A stretch of 64,000 nt of DNA from Pseudomonadota bacterium (GCA_029558905.1 JAKQCX010000034.1:34244-98243); one strand, 5' to 3'; numbered from the stretch's first letter, positions 35,509 through 46,735 are shown. Notes: generated by a model from the sequence alone, not told the origin. Translations and numbers: made by a program.

Positions 35509-35531
35509 GGCGTAGCACGACGGCAAAATAA

Positions 35532-36604
<1,073 letters not shown>

Positions 36605-36616
36605 GCCCCGGGCCGT

Positions 36617-36657
36617 TTGACCGATATCAATGTAGGACATGCCTATCCGGTTAGGAT
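36617..36657 (+). promoter_or_regulatory. FNR-type operator and -10 element before the cytochrome gene
   Basis: TTGACCGATATCAA (36617-36630) differs from the FNR/ANR box TTGAT-N4-ATCAA at one base. TAGGAT at 36652-36657 is placed as the -10 would be if the box were centred near -41.5, the class II activator position. This indicates induction at low oxygen. Confidence 0.7.
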
Positions 36658-36708
36658 GCGTATCAGTAAATTAGCATCAACTTATAGACATCCACAGGAG
36701 CCCAAACC

Positions 36709-37488
36709 ATGAGTAATACGAACGTCGTGCACTTCAAGTACCTGCCCATGTCCATGCGCGTGCTGTTCACATGGGTGCTGATCGTGTTCGGCATGGGCTA
36801 CCTCATGGCCATGATCCAGGTATGGGAATCCCACGCCGGCAAGGATGGCGACCCCATGCTCTCGGGCAAGGACCTGATGATCGCCTACGGTGGCAACCCT
36901 GAAGGCACCAAGCTGGAAACCGCCCTGCGCGGCCCCATGCAGGACATGCTGCCGGCAGAGAAGCGGGAGGTGATCTTCAACTGGCTGCATGCGGGCGCTC
37001 CGCAGGAAGACTATGACGCCAAGATCCGCCCCATCATGGAAGAACACTGCGTCATGTGCCATACCCCGGAAGCCAACCCCCACCTGCCGGACCTGCGGGA
37101 CTACGCGGGCGTGTCCAAGATGACCGGCAAGGACGAAGGCATGAACATCGCCACCCTGGTGCGCGTATCCCACATCCACCTGTTCTCCATCACCTTCATC
37201 TTCTTCATCGTCGGCTACATCTTCACGCATGCCTACATGCGGACGCTGTGGCTCAAATGCCTGCTCATCGCCGCGCCCTTCATCGTGCTCATCACCGACG
37301 TGGCCTCCTGGTACCTGACCAAGGTCTGGGCCGGCTTCGCCTGGGCGGTCATCGGTAGCGGCGCCATCATGGGCATCTCTTTCGCCGCGATGTGGATCAT
37401 CTCCATGTGGCAGATGTGGCTGGGCCGGGTACCGGACGACGTCAATGCCCGAAATGGCCGGGTGCCCTGCATCCATGGCGACCACTGA
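36709..37488 (+). CDS. Membrane protein with single c-type haem motif
   Basis: A 259-residue protein. It has one transmembrane helix near the N-terminus (about 17-36), a ~115-residue polar region that holds C114-V-M-C117-H118, a c-type haem site, and three further helices (about 157-177, 182-203, 210-238) with His155 and His157 near the start of the second and His174 near its end. The polar region is probably periplasmic. I do not recognise a characterised family; an electron-transfer or quinol-related role is an inference. ATG 36709 follows AGGAG with eight bases between. An FNR-type box precedes it. Confidence 0.8.
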   Translation: MSNTNVVHFKYLPMSMRVLFTWVLIVFGMGYLMAMIQVWESHAGKDGDPMLSGKDLMIAYGGNPEGTKLETALRGPMQDMLPAEKREVIFNWLHAGAPQEDYDAKIRPIMEEHCVMCHTPEANPHLPDLRDYAGVSKMTGKDEGMNIATLVRVSHIHLFSITFIFFIVGYIFTHAYMRTLWLKCLLIAAPFIVLITDVASWYLTKVWAGFAWAVIGSGAIMGISFAAMWIISMWQMWLGRVPDDVNARNGRVPCIHGDH

Positions 37489-37504
37489 GCCTGCCGAATG
37501 GGAA

Positions 37505-37528
37505 AGAGACGGCCCACGGGCCGCCTCT
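37505..37528. terminator. Hairpin between convergent cytochrome gene and leuA
   Basis: An AGAG-[A]-CGGCC stem pairs with GGCCG-[C]-CTCT around a CACG loop, with one mismatch. It lies between the two convergent stops and may end transcripts from both sides; the following T-content is low. Confidence 0.45.
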
Positions 37529-37547
37529 ATTGTGGTCCGCGCGGGAC

Positions 37548-39083
37548 TCAGACCTGGGGATGGGCCCGCTCCTCCAGGCCATACAGCTTGTTGAGGGCGT
37601 TCAGATAGGCCTGGGCCGAAGCCATGACGATGTCCGTATCCGCCCCCTGGCCATTGACGATGCGCCCGTTGCGTGCAAGGCGCACGGTGACCTCGCCCTG
37701 GGCATCGGTGCCGGTGGTGATGTTGTTCACGGAATAGAGCAGCAGTCCGGCACCGCTTTCCACCATTTTCTCGATGGCCCGGAAGGCGGCATCCACGGGG
37801 CCGCTGCCCAGTTCGTCGGCCTGTATCTCGCTGCCGCCGTCCGACAGGGTGACATGGGCGTGTGGGATCTCGCCCGTCTCGGAACAGACCTTGAGGGACA
37901 CCAGGCGGAAGCGGTCGCTGGCATCCACACTGGCATCCGCCGCCACCAGGGCCTGCAGGTCCTCGTCGAAGATCTCCCGCTTCTTGTCCGCCAGCTCCTT
38001 GAAACGGGCGAAGGCGGCATTGAGAGCCTCCTCGCTCTCCAGGACGATGCCCAGTTCGGACAGGCGGGTGCGGAAGGCATTGCGGCCCGAGAGCTTGCCC
38101 AGGGTGAGCTTGTTGGTGCTCCAGCCCACGTCTTCGGCGCGCATGATCTCGTAGGTCTCCCGGTGCTTGAGCACGCCGTCCTGATGGATGCCGGATTCAT
38201 GCGCGAAGGCGTTGGCACCCACGATGGCCTTGTTGGGCTGCACGGGGTAGCCGGTGATCTGGGACACAAGACGCGAGGTGGGCACGATCTGGGTGGTGTC
38301 GATGCGGGAGTCACAGGTGAATACGTCGCGCCGGGTCTTCACGGCCATGACCACCTCTTCCAGGGAGGCATTGCCGGCGCGCTCGCCCAGGCCGTTGATA
38401 GTGCACTCCACCTGGCGTGCGCCTTGCATGACCGCCGCCAGGGAGTTGGCCACGGCCATGCCCAGGTCATTGTGGCAATGGGTGGACCACACCACCTTGT
38501 CCGAGCCGGGCACCCGCTCGATGAGCCGGCGCATGCGCTCGCCCCACAGACTGGGCAGGCTGTAACCCACGGTGTCCGGCACGTTGATGGTCCTGGCACC
38601 GGCATCGATGACCGCCTGGAAGATACGGCAGAGAAAGTCCATTTCAGAGCGCACCGCATCCTCGGCGGAGAACTCCACGTCATCCGTGTACTCCAGGGCC
38701 AGCCGCACTGCCTGCACCGCCGCCTCCACGACCTGATCGGGCTGCATGCGCAGCTTCTTTTCCATGTGGATCGGGCTGGTGGCGATGAAGGTGTGGATAC
38801 GTCCCGAGGCAGCAGGTCGGATGGCCTCTCCGGCGGCGCGCACGTCGCGCTCGTTGGCCCGGGCCAGGGAGCAGACGGTGGAATGCTTGACCACCCCGGC
38901 AATGGCATGGATGGCTTCGGCATCCCCGGGGCTGGCGGCCGCGAATCCCGCCTCGATCACGTCCACGCCCAGGCGCTCCAGCTGCCGCGCAATGCGCATC
39001 TTCTCGTCCTTGGTCATGGCCGCGCCGGGGCTCTGCTCCCCGTCCCGCAGCGTGGTATCGAAGATGATCAGTGCGTCTTGCAT
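37548..39083 (-). CDS. leuA: 2-isopropylmalate synthase LeuA
   Basis: A 511-residue enzyme that condenses acetyl-CoA with 2-oxoisovalerate, the first step of leucine synthesis. The TIM barrel starts [18 protein letters not shown]; the metal HxH-type pair is in [18 protein letters not shown], and the C-terminal ~130 residues are the leucine-sensing LeuA domain. ATG 39083 has GGAG six bases upstream and was preferred to an ATG four codons earlier. It is the last gene of the leuA-pssA-psd-ilvC-ilvN-ilvB cluster as read on the minus strand. Confidence 0.96.
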   Translation of the reverse strand: MQDALIIFDTTLRDGEQSPGAAMTKDEKMRIARQLERLGVDVIEAGFAAASPGDAEAIHAIAGVVKHSTVCSLARANERDVRAAGEAIRPAASGRIHTFIATSPIHMEKKLRMQPDQVVEAAVQAVRLALEYTDDVEFSAEDAVRSEMDFLCRIFQAVIDAGARTINVPDTVGYSLPSLWGERMRRLIERVPGSDKVVWSTHCHNDLGMAVANSLAAVMQGARQVECTINGLGERAGNASLEEVVMAVKTRRDVFTCDSRIDTTQIVPTSRLVSQITGYPVQPNKAIVGANAFAHESGIHQDGVLKHRETYEIMRAEDVGWSTNKLTLGKLSGRNAFRTRLSELGIVLESEEALNAAFARFKELADKKREIFDEDLQALVAADASVDASDRFRLVSLKVCSETGEIPHAHVTLSDGGSEIQADELGSGPVDAAFRAIEKMVESGAGLLLYSVNNITTGTDAQGEVTVRLARNGRIVNGQGADTDIVMASAQAYLNALNKLYGLEERAHPQV

Positions 39084-39123
39084 GACAGGCTCCATATGCT
39101 TGCGATCCGACCTACGCGCAAGG

Positions 39124-39927
39124 CTATTCCTCGGGTGGCATGGGGTCCACGGGGTTATCCAGGGGCTTTTTGTGCAGCCGGTGTTTCAGCCAGAAGACAT
39201 AGCCGGACAGACCGTAGAGCAAAAACAGCAGAAACAGGATCACCGGTGGATCGATGGATACCAGGCTGAATGCCAGGGCCACCAACACGATTACCACGAA
39301 GGGCACGCTCTTTTTCAGATTGATGTCCTTGCCACTGTAGAAGCGGAAATTGGTGATCATGGACAGGCCGGCGAACAGGGTCAGCCCCCAGGCCAGCCAG
39401 CGCACTTCCAGGCCCGTGATGTAGTTGTCCACCATGACCCAGACGAAGCTGGCCACCAGGGCCGCCGCCGAGGGACTGGGCAGACCCATGAACCAGCGCT
39501 TGTCCTGCACCGCCAGCATGGTGTTGAAGCGGGCCAGGCGCAGGGCCGCCGCCGCGCAGTAGACGAAGGCCGCGATCCAGCCCAGCTTGCCCATGTCCTG
39601 CAGGGCAAAGCTGTACATCACCAGGGCGGGCGCCACACCAAAGGACACCATGTCCGCGAGGGAATCGTACTCGGCGCCGAACGCACTCTGGGTATGGGTG
39701 AGCCTGGCCACCCGGCCATCCAGTCCATCCAGCACCATGGCCACGAAGATGGCGATTGCCGCGGCGGAAAAATGGCCGTTCATGGCCTGGACGATGGCGA
39801 AGAAGCCCGCGAACAGCGCGCCGGTGGTGAACAGATTGGGCAGCAGAAAGATGCCGCGCCGCCGGGGTTTGCTGCCCTCTTCCGGGCCTTCCGGCTCGAT
39901 CGGTTGGATCTCCGGGGAATCCGCCAT
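39124..39927 (-). CDS. pssA: CDP-diacylglycerol-serine O-phosphatidyltransferase PssA
   Basis: A 267-residue integral membrane enzyme for phosphatidylserine. The CDP-alcohol phosphotransferase signature DG-x2-AR-x8-G-x3-D-x3-D is intact in [20 protein letters not shown] and the following LAD. Several transmembrane helices surround it. This is the membrane (type II) PssA. Its stop lies 40 bases before leuA and its ATG three bases past the psd stop, an operon with psd. Confidence 0.95.
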   Translation of the reverse strand: MADSPEIQPIEPEGPEEGSKPRRRGIFLLPNLFTTGALFAGFFAIVQAMNGHFSAAAIAIFVAMVLDGLDGRVARLTHTQSAFGAEYDSLADMVSFGVAPALVMYSFALQDMGKLGWIAAFVYCAAAALRLARFNTMLAVQDKRWFMGLPSPSAAALVASFVWVMVDNYITGLEVRWLAWGLTLFAGLSMITNFRFYSGKDINLKKSVPFVVIVLVALAFSLVSIDPPVILFLLFLLYGLSGYVFWLKHRLHKKPLDNPVDPMPPEE

Positions 39928-39930
39928 GGA

Positions 39931-40587
39931 TCAGAGCTGGGCCAGCACGTCGCTACAAGCGCGGACCTTGTCTCCCAGGCTGACCCGGGGCCGGGCATCG
40001 GTGGGCAGATAGACATCCACACGCGAGCCGAAGCGGATGAAACCGTAGCGCTGCCCCCGCTGGAAGCACCCGCCGACGCGGGCATAGCACAGGATGCGCC
40101 GGGCGATGAGGCCCGCCACCTGCACGCAGGTCACGTCCCGACCCGCCGGGGTCCGGAACCACAGGGCGTTGCGCTCGTTTTCCATGGAGGCCTTGGCCAG
40201 CTCGGCGTTGACGAACTTGCCCGGGTGGTACCACTGGCCTTTCACCTCGCCATCCACCGGCGCGCGGTTGGAATGCACGTTGAACACATTCATGAAGACG
40301 CTGATCTTCAGGGCACGTCGCTTCAGCCAGGGATCATCGGTCTCTTCCACGGCGACGATGCGGCCGTCCGCCGGCGAGAGCACCAGGCCTTCTCCCATGG
40401 GTGCATGTCGGGCCGGATCACGGAAGAACTGCAGCACGAACAGGCTGATGAGCCAGAAAGGCAGGGACCACCAGCCCCCTGCCGACAGGCTCACCAGGGT
40501 GGCCACCGCCACGGCCGCGGCCAGGAACGGCCAGCCTTCACGGGCGATAGGGGGATGGGGCCAGGGGACTTGTGCAGAGGAAGCCAC
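39931..40587 (-). CDS. psd: Phosphatidylserine decarboxylase proenzyme Psd
   Basis: A 218-residue short-form decarboxylase that makes phosphatidylethanolamine after self-cleavage. The pyruvoyl-forming Ser is in [12 protein letters not shown] near residue 190. Two N-terminal hydrophobic segments anchor it. [16 protein letters not shown] is the conserved active-site strand. The start is GTG at 40587. It directly precedes pssA, so both steps to PE are encoded together. Confidence 0.94.
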   Translation of the reverse strand: MASSAQVPWPHPPIAREGWPFLAAAVAVATLVSLSAGGWWSLPFWLISLFVLQFFRDPARHAPMGEGLVLSPADGRIVAVEETDDPWLKRRALKISVFMNVFNVHSNRAPVDGEVKGQWYHPGKFVNAELAKASMENERNALWFRTPAGRDVTCVQVAGLIARRILCYARVGGCFQRGQRYGFIRFGSRVDVYLPTDARPRVSLGDKVRACSDVLAQL

Positions 40588-40624
40588 GCCGGTTCACAGG
40601 AGCTGAGGGCCTACGGCTGTCGAT

Positions 40625-41659
<1,035 letters not shown>

Positions 41660-42154
41660 TCAAACTTTCAAGATGCGTTCGCCCCGGCCGATGCCACAGG
41701 CGCCGGTACGGACGGTTTCCAGGATCAGGCCAGCGTCAAGCGCCTCCAGGAAGGCGTCCAGCTTGGAGCCCGTACCGGTGAGTTCCATGGTGTAGGTCTT
41801 GTCCGACACATCGATGATGCGGCCGCGGAAGATGTCGCCCAGGCGCATCATCTCTTCCCGCAGGTCGTTGGTATGGGCGCGCACCTTCACCAGCATGAGC
41901 TCCCGCTCGATGTGGCTGCCGTCGGTGATGTCCTGGATCTTGACGCTGTCCACCAGCTTGTTGAGCTGTTTGGTGATCTGCTCGATGACCTCGTCGGAAC
42001 CGCGGGTGACGAGGGTCATGCGCGACAGGGTGGGATCCTCCGTGGGGGCCACGGTGAGTGACTCGATGTTGTAGCCCCTGGCCGAGAACAGCCCTGCCAC
42101 ACGCGACAGGGCGCCGGACTCGTTTTCCATGAGAAGGGAGATGATGTGCCGCAT
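41660..42154 (-). CDS. ilvN: Acetolactate synthase small (regulatory) subunit
   Basis: A 164-residue regulatory subunit with an N-terminal ACT domain (HIISLLMENESGALSRVAGLFSARGYNIESLTV) that senses valine, and the ALS_ss C-terminal domain. It starts four bases after the ilvB stop. In many genomes this type is named ilvH. Confidence 0.95.
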   Translation of the reverse strand: MRHIISLLMENESGALSRVAGLFSARGYNIESLTVAPTEDPTLSRMTLVTRGSDEVIEQITKQLNKLVDSVKIQDITDGSHIERELMLVKVRAHTNDLREEMMRLGDIFRGRIIDVSDKTYTMELTGTGSKLDAFLEALDAGLILETVRTGACGIGRGERILKV

Positions 42155-42158
42155 GCCA

Positions 42159-43868
42159 TTACACCAGTATCATTTCCGACAGACCCTTGCCGGCCGGGAT
42201 CATGGGATACACATTCTCGCGTGGATCGACGAGGAAGTTGATGAACACCAGACGGTCCTTGTACTTGCCGAAGGCATCCCGCAGGGCCGGCTCCACGTCC
42301 GCCGTGCGTTCCACCAGCATGCCCACATGGCCATAGGCCTCGGTCAGCTTCACGAAGTCCGGCAGCGAGCCCACGTAGGATTCGGCATAGCGCTCTTCAT
42401 AGAAGAACTCCTGCCACTGCCGCACCATGCCCAGATAACCGTTGTTGAGCAGGATAACCTTGATGGGCAGGTTGTGCTCCTTGCAGGTGGACAGCTCCTG
42501 GATGTTCATCTGGATGCTGCCCTCACCGGTGATGCAGACCACCATGGCCTGCGGGTGGGCGAACTGCACACCCATGGCCGCGGGCAGGCCGAAGCCCATG
42601 GTGCCCAGACCACCGGAATTGATCCAGCGTCGGGGTTGGTCGAACTTGTAGTACTGGGCCGCCCACATCTGGTGCTGGCCCACGTCGGCGGTGACAAAGG
42701 CCTGGCCCTGGGTCACCTCGTATAGTTTTTCCACCACGTACTGAGGCTTGATGGGCTTGTCGCCAGCTTCATACTTCAGACAGTCCTGGGAGCGCCACAG
42801 CTCGATCTGCGCCCACCAGGCCTGTAGGGCCTGTTCATCCGGACTGGCCTTCCCCGCCGCCAGCAACTTGAGCATCTCATCCAGCACATGCGCCACATCC
42901 CCGACGATGGGCACATCCACCTTCACCCGCTTGGAGATGGACGAAGGGTCCACGTCGATATGGATGATGCGGTGGTGCTCACTGGCGAAGTGCTTCGGAT
43001 TGCCGATGACCCGGTCATCGAAGCGGGCCCCCACCGCTAGCAGCACGTCGCAATGCTGCATGGCCATGTTGGCCTCGTAGGTGCCGTGCATGCCCAGCAT
43101 GCCCAGAAACAGAGGATCGGAGGCCGGGTATCCCCCCAGTCCCATGAGCGTGCTGGCGGTGGGGTAGGCCAGGGTCTGGCCCAGCTGCGTCAGCTGCCTG
43201 GAGGCGTTGCCCAGGATCACGCCACCTCCCATGTAGATCACGGGGCGCTTGGCCTCCAGCAGCATCTGCACGGCCTTCCTGATCTGGCCGGTATGCCCCT
43301 TGTAGGTGGGGTTGTAGGAACGCAGGCTGATGCGCCTGGGGTAGTGATAGGCACACAGGTGCTGGGTCACGTCCTTGGGGATGTCCACCACCACCGGGCC
43401 CGGTCGCCCCGTGGAAGCGATGTAGAAGGCCTTCTTGATGGTCTCCGCCAACTGCTGCACATCCTTCACCAGGAAATTGTGCTTCACGCAGGGGCGGGTG
43501 ATGCCCACGGTATCCACTTCCTGGAAGGCATCCAGGCCGATGGCGGCGGTGGGCACCTGCCCCGTCAGGACCACCAGGGGGATCGAGTCCATGTAGGCCG
43601 TGGCGATGCCGGTTACCGCGTTGGTGGCGCCCGGTCCCGAGGTGACGATGGCCACGCCCACCTGTCCGGTGGAACGCGCATAGGCATCGGCCGCATGCAC
43701 CGCCGCCTGCTCATGGCGCACCAGGATGTGCTGGAAGGCATCCTGTTTGTAAATCTCGTCGTAGATGTTCAGCACTGCCCCGCCGGGGTAGCCAAAGATG
43801 TGCTTCACACCCTCGTCCTGCAAACAGCGGACGACGATCTCCGCTCCGGTCAACTCCGTGTCGGCCAT
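42159..43868 (-). CDS. ilvB: Acetolactate synthase large subunit, biosynthetic
   Basis: A 569-residue ThDP enzyme. The catalytic Glu is in ILVRHEQAAVHAADAYARSTG, FAD/ThDP regions include VLTGQVPTAAIGLDAFQE and the ThDP-Mg motif ITGEGSIQMNIQELSTCKEH. ATG 43868 has a GGAAA stretch upstream; a GTG six codons earlier is possible. With ilvN and ilvC it makes the valine/isoleucine precursors. Confidence 0.96.
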   Translation of the reverse strand: MADTELTGAEIVVRCLQDEGVKHIFGYPGGAVLNIYDEIYKQDAFQHILVRHEQAAVHAADAYARSTGQVGVAIVTSGPGATNAVTGIATAYMDSIPLVVLTGQVPTAAIGLDAFQEVDTVGITRPCVKHNFLVKDVQQLAETIKKAFYIASTGRPGPVVVDIPKDVTQHLCAYHYPRRISLRSYNPTYKGHTGQIRKAVQMLLEAKRPVIYMGGGVILGNASRQLTQLGQTLAYPTASTLMGLGGYPASDPLFLGMLGMHGTYEANMAMQHCDVLLAVGARFDDRVIGNPKHFASEHHRIIHIDVDPSSISKRVKVDVPIVGDVAHVLDEMLKLLAAGKASPDEQALQAWWAQIELWRSQDCLKYEAGDKPIKPQYVVEKLYEVTQGQAFVTADVGQHQMWAAQYYKFDQPRRWINSGGLGTMGFGLPAAMGVQFAHPQAMVVCITGEGSIQMNIQELSTCKEHNLPIKVILLNNGYLGMVRQWQEFFYEERYAESYVGSLPDFVKLTEAYGHVGMLVERTADVEPALRDAFGKYKDRLVFINFLVDPRENVYPMIPAGKGLSEMILV

Positions 43869-43901
43869 GGCAAGGATTTCCAACACCCTGAAAAGCTAGT
43901 G

Positions 43902-43930
43902 ACAGTAGCGATTGCCATCTGACCGGTCAA
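43902..43930 (-). promoter_or_regulatory. Promoter of ilvB with palindromic operator-like site
   Basis: TTGACC (43930-43925) and TACTGT (43907-43902) are 17 bases apart on the minus strand. The 10-bp palindrome TGACCGGTCA (43920-43929) overlaps the -35. The leader to the ATG would be only ~27 bases, too short for a classic ilv attenuator. Confidence 0.55.
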
Positions 43931-43957
43931 GCCAGTCGCCCTGGCGGGCGCGGCCCA

Positions 43958-43986
43958 CGAAAGAGGGTTTGACGGACGCCAAACCC
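43958..43986 (-). terminator. Terminator after tRNA-Lys
   Basis: On the minus strand a 7-bp stem GGGTTTG / CAAACCC with an eight-base loop is followed by TCTTTC. It lies eight bases past the CCA end of tRNA-Lys. Confidence 0.55.
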
Positions 43987-43993
43987 CTGTATC

Positions 43994-44069
43994 TGGTGGG
44001 TGGTGGGGGATTCGAACCCACGACCAACGGATTAAAAGTCCGCTGCTCTACCGGCTGAGCTAACCACCC
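43994..44069 (-). tRNA. tRNA-Lys (anticodon UUU)
   Basis: A 76-base cloverleaf with encoded CCA. The acceptor arms GGGTGGT and ACCACCC pair perfectly, the anticodon loop reads CTTTTAA and the T-arm holds GTTCGAATC. The anticodon TTT decodes AAA/AAG lysine codons. Confidence 0.97.
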
Positions 44070-44121
44070 GAAAGGCCGCGATTATTTCAACAACCCCACC
44101 CACGGTCAACAGGACATGCGC

Positions 44122-44805
44122 TCAATAGGTGGTGGTCCTGCTCCTGCGCGCGGGCTGACGACTGGTGCTGGTGCCACGGGTGGACGGCTTGCCCGGACTG
44201 GGGACAAGTGCCTCTTCCGGTGCCTCGGTCTTGGTATAGGTGACCTCCTGCACGGGAGGGGGCTCGGGCGTGGTGGCCGACTGCTTGCCTTCCACGACCT
44301 GCGTCTTCTTGCCCTTGTACGAATCCATGAATGCCAGCACCTTGCTCATCCTTACCTGTCCGGGGATGAACATGACGATTTCACCGTTGGGGTCATAAAG
44401 ATAGGAAGTGGGATAGAAATCCACCGGGCCTACCTGGCGGAAGGGACTGTCCTGATTTCGCCGTGCCCCGCCCGCGATGATATGGGCGAATTCCAGGTTG
44501 TGGCGGCTGGCGGTCTGGCGCACCACGTTCTCATCGGGACCATAGTCCAGCCCCACGCCAATGACGACGAAGTCCTTGCGCTTGTTGAGTTCGTTCAGGG
44601 TGGGCACCTCCACCCAGCACAGAGGACACCAGGGCGCCCAGAAGTTCACCAGCACCCACTTGCCCCTGAAATCGGACAGCCTCAGGCTCTTGCCGTTGAT
44701 ATCGGTGAACTGGAAATTGATTGCCTTGGTGCCTTGCGCGGCGGCGGGCACCGACAGCACGGCCGTCGCCAGACCCAACAGCAATGCCCCCAGAATTTTC
44801 CGCAT
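44122..44805 (-). CDS. TlpA/ResA-like periplasmic thioredoxin
   Basis: A 227-residue exported protein. The signal peptide runs to about residue 24 (VPAAAQ). The thioredoxin fold has NFWAPWCPLCWVEVPTLNEL, with WCPLC as the redox motif, and PTSYLYDPNG with the cis-Pro. Beyond ~residue 170 a Pro/Thr/Arg-rich, probably disordered tail (PSTRGTSTSRQPARRSR) is added, which is unusual for TlpA proteins. ATG 44805 has GAGG at six bases. A sigma-28-type promoter lies upstream, though no flagellar gene is within 36 kb. Confidence 0.88.
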   Translation of the reverse strand: MRKILGALLLGLATAVLSVPAAAQGTKAINFQFTDINGKSLRLSDFRGKWVLVNFWAPWCPLCWVEVPTLNELNKRKDFVVIGVGLDYGPDENVVRQTASRHNLEFAHIIAGGARRNQDSPFRQVGPVDFYPTSYLYDPNGEIVMFIPGQVRMSKVLAFMDSYKGKKTQVVEGKQSATTPEPPPVQEVTYTKTEAPEEALVPSPGKPSTRGTSTSRQPARRSRTTTY

Positions 44806-44850
44806 CACGATCCTCTCAAAAAACGGAGCTCACGCCTTGTTGTGATCACT

Positions 44851-44877
44851 TTATCGGCCGTGGATTCCCCGGATTGA
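44851..44877 (-). promoter_or_regulatory. Sigma-28 (FliA)-type promoter upstream of the TlpA-like gene
   Basis: On the minus strand TCAA (44877-44874), a 15-base spacer and GCCGATAA (44858-44851) match the flagellar sigma-28 pattern fully in the -10. The start of transcription would be ~40 bases before the TlpA-like ATG. The -35 context TCAATC is the same as before the PAS-MCP pair. Confidence 0.75.
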
Positions 44878-44891
44878 ATAAATCATTTCGA

Positions 44892-45986
44892 TCAGACCCC
44901 GCGCATGATCAAATGGTACTGGATTTTCATGGTGATGGCCGCGCCGGCCACGATGCCGAAAAATGCGATGAACGAACTGACGGCCAAGGTGGAAACCCCG
45001 GTGATGGCCTGACCTATGGTACACCCCATGGCCGTGATGCCGCCAAAACCCATCAGCACCGCGCCCACGATATGGCGAAACATGTCCTGGGGTGAATTGA
45101 AATATTCCCAGCGAAAACTGCGGTTGAACACGGAATAGATGAAGGAACCCATGATCACGCCGAACACGCTCGCCACGCCGAATGTGACGCGCTTGTCTCG
45201 CCAGTATGCCCACAGATCCATGGTGTAGGCCAGGGGACCGACGAAGGTCATGGATTCGGCCAGCCTGGAGTCCGTGCCGACATAGGTCTTCTCCATGAAT
45301 TCATTCTCCGAATAGCCCAGATGACCGGTGACATACCAGCCCGCCACCACCACCAGGCCCACTACCAGGCCGGCCAGCATGTTGTCACGGCTGCCGCGAA
45401 ACTCCTTGCTGCCGAAGATGAAGGCAAACAGCAGCAATGACAGGACCACGGCCACCCCCAGCAATGAAACCGTGTCGCGCATACCCAGCACGGAGGGCAG
45501 GGTCTGCATGCCATCCAGATGCAGGGTAAAGATTTCCGCGCGCAGCACGCTGTCCAGGGGGATGCGCAGGATGCCGTTCATGGTGACCAGGGCCGTATAG
45601 CCCAGGAACATGAACACCACCACCGACTTGAGATTGCCGCCTCCCAGGCGCACCAGGGTGCGCTGGCCGCAACCGCCAGCCAGGGTCATGCCCACGCCGA
45701 ACAGCAGTCCTCCGACCAGTGCCCCCAGCCAGTAGACCGTGCCACGGGTATAGAAGGTCTGGGTCATGTCCAGATAGTCCATGTAGGCCAGCGCATTGGT
45801 GCCCAGCATGGCCACGGCGATGGCCAGCAGCCAGGCGCGCATGCGCCCCCACTCCCCCATGTTCACCACATCGGACACGGCCCCCATGGTGCAGAAGCTG
45901 GTCTTGTTGGCCACGTAGCCAAAAATCAACGCCAGGAAAAAGCCCAGCCAAGCCACCAGGGATTCCGGATTCTGCATGTGCTCCAT
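44892..45986 (-). CDS. YeeE/YedE family sulfur transporter-like membrane protein
   Basis: A 364-residue inner-membrane protein with about nine or ten hydrophobic helices. The family cysteine motifs are kept: NKTSFCTMGAVSD near the N-terminus, LAGGCGQRTLVRLGGGNLKS in the middle and FGGITAMGCTIGQAITG near the C-terminus. In the thiosulfate transporter TsuA of this family, cysteines like these pass the substrate. Thiosulfate or sulfane sulfur uptake is an inference. ATG 45986 has AGGAA upstream. Confidence 0.9.
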   Translation of the reverse strand: MEHMQNPESLVAWLGFFLALIFGYVANKTSFCTMGAVSDVVNMGEWGRMRAWLLAIAVAMLGTNALAYMDYLDMTQTFYTRGTVYWLGALVGGLLFGVGMTLAGGCGQRTLVRLGGGNLKSVVVFMFLGYTALVTMNGILRIPLDSVLRAEIFTLHLDGMQTLPSVLGMRDTVSLLGVAVVLSLLLFAFIFGSKEFRGSRDNMLAGLVVGLVVVAGWYVTGHLGYSENEFMEKTYVGTDSRLAESMTFVGPLAYTMDLWAYWRDKRVTFGVASVFGVIMGSFIYSVFNRSFRWEYFNSPQDMFRHIVGAVLMGFGGITAMGCTIGQAITGVSTLAVSSFIAFFGIVAGAAITMKIQYHLIMRGV

Positions 45987-46033
45987 CAAGGCATTCCTGT
46001 CAGAACCTGCTGGCAGAGGACGGTGTTGACGCC

Positions 46034-46064
46034 ATTATCGTGACGATGCCTATGCACGGGTCAA
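46034..46064 (-). promoter_or_regulatory. Candidate promoter for the YeeE/YedE gene
   Basis: TTGACC (46064-46059) and GATAAT (46039-46034) on the minus strand are good hexamers but 19 bases apart, slightly long. They lie at the queC 3' end. Confidence 0.35.
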
Positions 46065-46735
46065 GGGAAATAGCGTGTGGGGTCCGCCACGCCTAGGCTG
46101 GTGAAGCCCTGGCGCCGCAGTCTGCAGGCCTCGCAGCGGCCACAGGCGCGTCCCCCGGCGTCCGCCTGATAGCACGATACCGTCAGGCCATAGTCCACGC
46201 CCAGTTGCATGCCCCAGCGGATGATCTCCGCCTTGCTCAGGTGCATGAGGGGGGTTTCCAGCACGATGGGACGCCCCTCCACCGCCCGTTTGGTGGCCAC
46301 GTTCGCCAGGGCCTGGAAGGCCAGCGCGAAGGCGGGGCGGCAGTCCGGATAGCCGGAAAAATCCACGGCATTGACGCCGATATAGACGGCATCGGCATCC
46401 AGGGCTTCGGCCCAGCCCAAGGCCAGGGCCAGCATGATGGTGTTGCGCGCCGGCACATAGGTCACGGGGATGCCCGGGGCATCTGCTTCTTCCGGGACGG
46501 CCACGCGGGTATCCGTCAGGGCGCTGCCCGTCATGGGACCCATGTCCAGACGCATCTGCCTGTGTTCCGCCACCCGCAGATACCGGGCGACCCGACGTGC
46601 CGCATCCAGTTCGGCGCGGTGGCGCTGACCATAATCCAGGCTCAGGGCATGACAGTCGTAGCCGGCCGCGCGCGCCACCGCCAGGGTGGTGGCGGAATCC
46701 AGGCCACCGGAGAGCAGCACGACCGCCTTGCTCAC
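46061..46735 (-). CDS. queC: 7-cyano-7-deazaguanine synthase QueC
   Basis: A 224-residue ATP-dependent enzyme that makes preQ0 for queuosine. The P-loop-like [18 protein letters not shown] is at the N-terminus; the zinc-binding C-terminal motif is [20 protein letters not shown]. The start is GTG at 46735, overlapping the queE stop (GTGA). It ends the tol-pal-que series. Confidence 0.95.
   Translation of the reverse strand: MSKAVVLLSGGLDSATTLAVARAAGYDCHALSLDYGQRHRAELDAARRVARYLRVAEHRQMRLDMGPMTGSALTDTRVAVPEEADAPGIPVTYVPARNTIMLALALGWAEALDADAVYIGVNAVDFSGYPDCRPAFALAFQALANVATKRAVEGRPIVLETPLMHLSKAEIIRWGMQLGVDYGLTVSCYQADAGGRACGRCEACRLRRQGFTSLGVADPTRYFP

Noticed and set aside
43965..43986. FNR-like half-site TTGACGGACGCCAA
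   Set aside because: The right half deviates at two of five bases and the sequence is better explained as the tRNA terminator stem.
43869..43993. Attenuator or leader peptide before ilvB
   Set aside because: The best promoter leaves a ~27-base leader and there is no run of Ile/Val/Leu codons; the hairpin present fits tRNA-Lys termination instead.
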